A DNA stretch of 10,145 nt from Spirogloea muscicola (lineage: Eukaryota > Streptophyta > Zygnematophyceae > Spirogloeales > Spirogloeaceae): the NCBI GenBank assembly GCA_009602725.1, contig WELB01000183.1:59939-70083 (forward strand). The letters run 5' to 3'. Shown here piece by piece: positions 8,876-10,145 of the stretch. The notes under the pieces are model-generated. The model searched no databases, had not been told where the DNA came from, and was given only the letters and a program-made list of their open reading frames with translations. The first letter of the stretch is position 1. The number at the start of each line of letters is the position of its first letter. Position numbers and translations under genes: made by a program.

Positions 8876-9051
8876 CATTGTGACTGTGTGGCCAGGCTGT
8901 TAGTGACATGCCAATCTCTTTGCTGATCTTGTTATGGCAGCTCTGGCACGTCAATGCTGACTGAACAACCGAGCAGACAGCCTCTGCACCAATGAGATCA
9001 AAATTGCTGACACCTGCATGAGGGAGTGTTCGGCAGCGGACATGACGGCCG
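8876..9051. other. 176-bp gap between convergent dapF and NUP50-like stops
   Basis: It must hold the 3' UTRs of both genes, or the transcripts overlap. I see neither TGTAA nor AATAAA on either strand in this gap. No further reading frame of note. Confidence 0.8.
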
Positions 9052-10145
9052 TCAAGGGGCTGAGGCTGGTGGAGCGGCCTCCAAAATCTTGTGTGAAAGC
9101 TCCTTAGCCGCCTGCTCAGAGGGAAGCTTGAGCATGAAGAGCGTCGGCGATACTGCCGTGCCTCTGCTCTCACCTGTGCTAGTGCTGTCCAGCGGTGGTG
9201 GCGATGGCGCCGCTTCCGAGGAGCAAAAGAGGAGCAGTGTGACAAAGTTCTTCTTGACCTCCGCCTTCATGCCCTCGTACAGATTGGCATTGACAAGCAA
9301 CTTTCCGACCTGTGCTCAAAGTCCAGCAGCCAATGGCAGCACAGCGGCCTCAACAGCAGATACTGCACTTGATAGGAAGTAGCATCTTTACATTTTAGAA
9401 CACTTGTGCTGACCGTCAGGACATGAATCTCTGCCACAGCAGCCGCTGGAAGGAGGAGGAGGCACCTACATCATTACGGAAGACAAGGCGAGGCTTGGCG
9501 GCGCGCGTGCCAGGCTCTGCGCCCTCGCGCATGCGGATGGACACCTGGCCCGGGCCCAAGTCCCGCCACGGCTTCTCGCCACCTTTGGGTCCCTGCGCTG
9601 CGCCGGCCCCGCCCGCCCTCAGCTACGAGGAGCCCGCCGCAGCGTTACCGGTGCCGTGGTCAAGGCCAAGGCTGCAGCACTTGACTGCTGGGCAGCGTCT
9701 GGCGGTGGCGCGGAGAGGACCTGCTCGAAGAGCTTGCTCTTGGCTTCGTACGTGACCGCCACGCCGGGCTCTGGCGCCTGCCTCACCGATGGGCTGCTCG
9801 GCCCCTCCTCTGCTGCCTCTGCCGACAACGATGCAGAGGCAGATGCCTCCACCGCGGTCGTCAATACGGTGCTCGCCGTGGGGCACGCCTGTCAGCGCAG
9901 GCGGTTGGCAGGAACGCTGCCGGAGGGCGTCAAAGCCTGCAGCTTCTAGGACGGACCTCCGTCGCCGTCGCCATCGTTGCCGGCGGCCTGGCTGGCCGGG
10001 CCGGTGGCAGCCGGGGCTTCGAGCGGACGCGCGACGTAGGCGCTGCTACCGGCGGCCGCTGCCGTGAAAGGCGGCGGCGGCCACGCCGGCTTGGCGCTGC
10101 CGTTGGCCAGCGGGAAGGGCCAGGGCGGCGGCGCTGCGGCGGCCT
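9052..10145 (-). CDS. NUP50-like nucleoporin with Ran-binding domain, 5' partial
   Basis: Read right to left: exons 10145-9957, 9818-9721, 9592-9470 and 9309-9052, about 221 residues in the window. The last three exons hold a RanBP1-type domain: VTYEAKSKLFEQ, then KPWRDLGPGQVSIRMR, PRLVFRND joined to VGKLLVNANLYEGM, KNFVTLLLF, and a final SPTLFMLKLPSEQAAKELSHKIL. The order and the closing helix resemble the Ran-binding domain at the C-terminus of NUP50, a nuclear-basket nucleoporin that binds importin alpha and Ran-GTP, more than RanBP1 itself. A Ser/Pro/Thr-rich loop of about 25 residues interrupts the domain. The first exon is Ala/Pro-rich with an acidic GNDGDGDG end; no FG repeat is visible in it, so the NUP50 label rests on the domain alone. 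Another reading starts at an ATG near 9975 and uses an exon from 9888, giving a small stand-alone domain protein. It is convergent with dapF. Confidence 0.72.

Noticed and set aside
1-10145. Mobile element, CRISPR array, tRNA or rRNA, or a new defence-like gene cluster
   Set aside because: Looked for on both strands. No terminal repeats with a transposase, no spaced direct repeats, no RNA gene signature; the three genes are ordinary eukaryotic housekeeping genes.

Overview
The window is nuclear DNA from an intron-rich eukaryote, most likely a GC-rich green alga (a trebouxiophyte or Chlorella-like alga fits, inferred). Support: three protein genes broken by many GT-AG introns of about 65-280 bases, mostly with TGCAG-type acceptors; a plant-type diaminopimelate epimerase with a plastid-transit-like N-terminus; and a WDR11-like protein whose C-terminal half reads like land-plant homologues. 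No bacterial operon, CRISPR array, rRNA, tRNA or transposon was recognised. Exon joins were worked out by hand from reading frame, splice signals and remembered family sequence, so single junctions may be off by a few bases.

Layout. (1) 1-5347, plus strand: 3' part of a WDR11-like gene, 18 exons, 1078 residues in the window; the 5' end lies outside. It holds the end of a first beta-propeller, a second propeller and a C-terminal helical solenoid. One intron is best explained as GC-AG. (2) 5348-6415: about 1.07 kb of 3' UTR, intergenic DNA and 5' UTR with no recognisable gene; it holds an AATAAA, a TGTAA and a (CCG)8 tract just before the next start codon. (3) 6416-8875, plus strand: complete dapF (lysine biosynthesis), 11 exons, about 338 residues, both catalytic cysteines present. 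(4) 9052-10145, minus strand: 3' part of a NUP50-like nucleoporin gene with a C-terminal Ran-binding (RanBP1-type) domain, convergent with dapF; the two stop codons are only 176 bases apart.

The three genes have unrelated jobs (vesicle tethering, plastid amino-acid synthesis, nuclear transport), as expected for neighbouring eukaryotic housekeeping genes. I found no convincing new multi-gene system. The points most worth a second look are small: two perfect or near-perfect two-copy tandem duplications inside introns, a candidate GC-AG intron, a 17-bp coding hairpin, a shared 13-mer with a branch-point-like core in adjacent introns, a transit peptide carried on its own exons, and very tight convergent gene ends.
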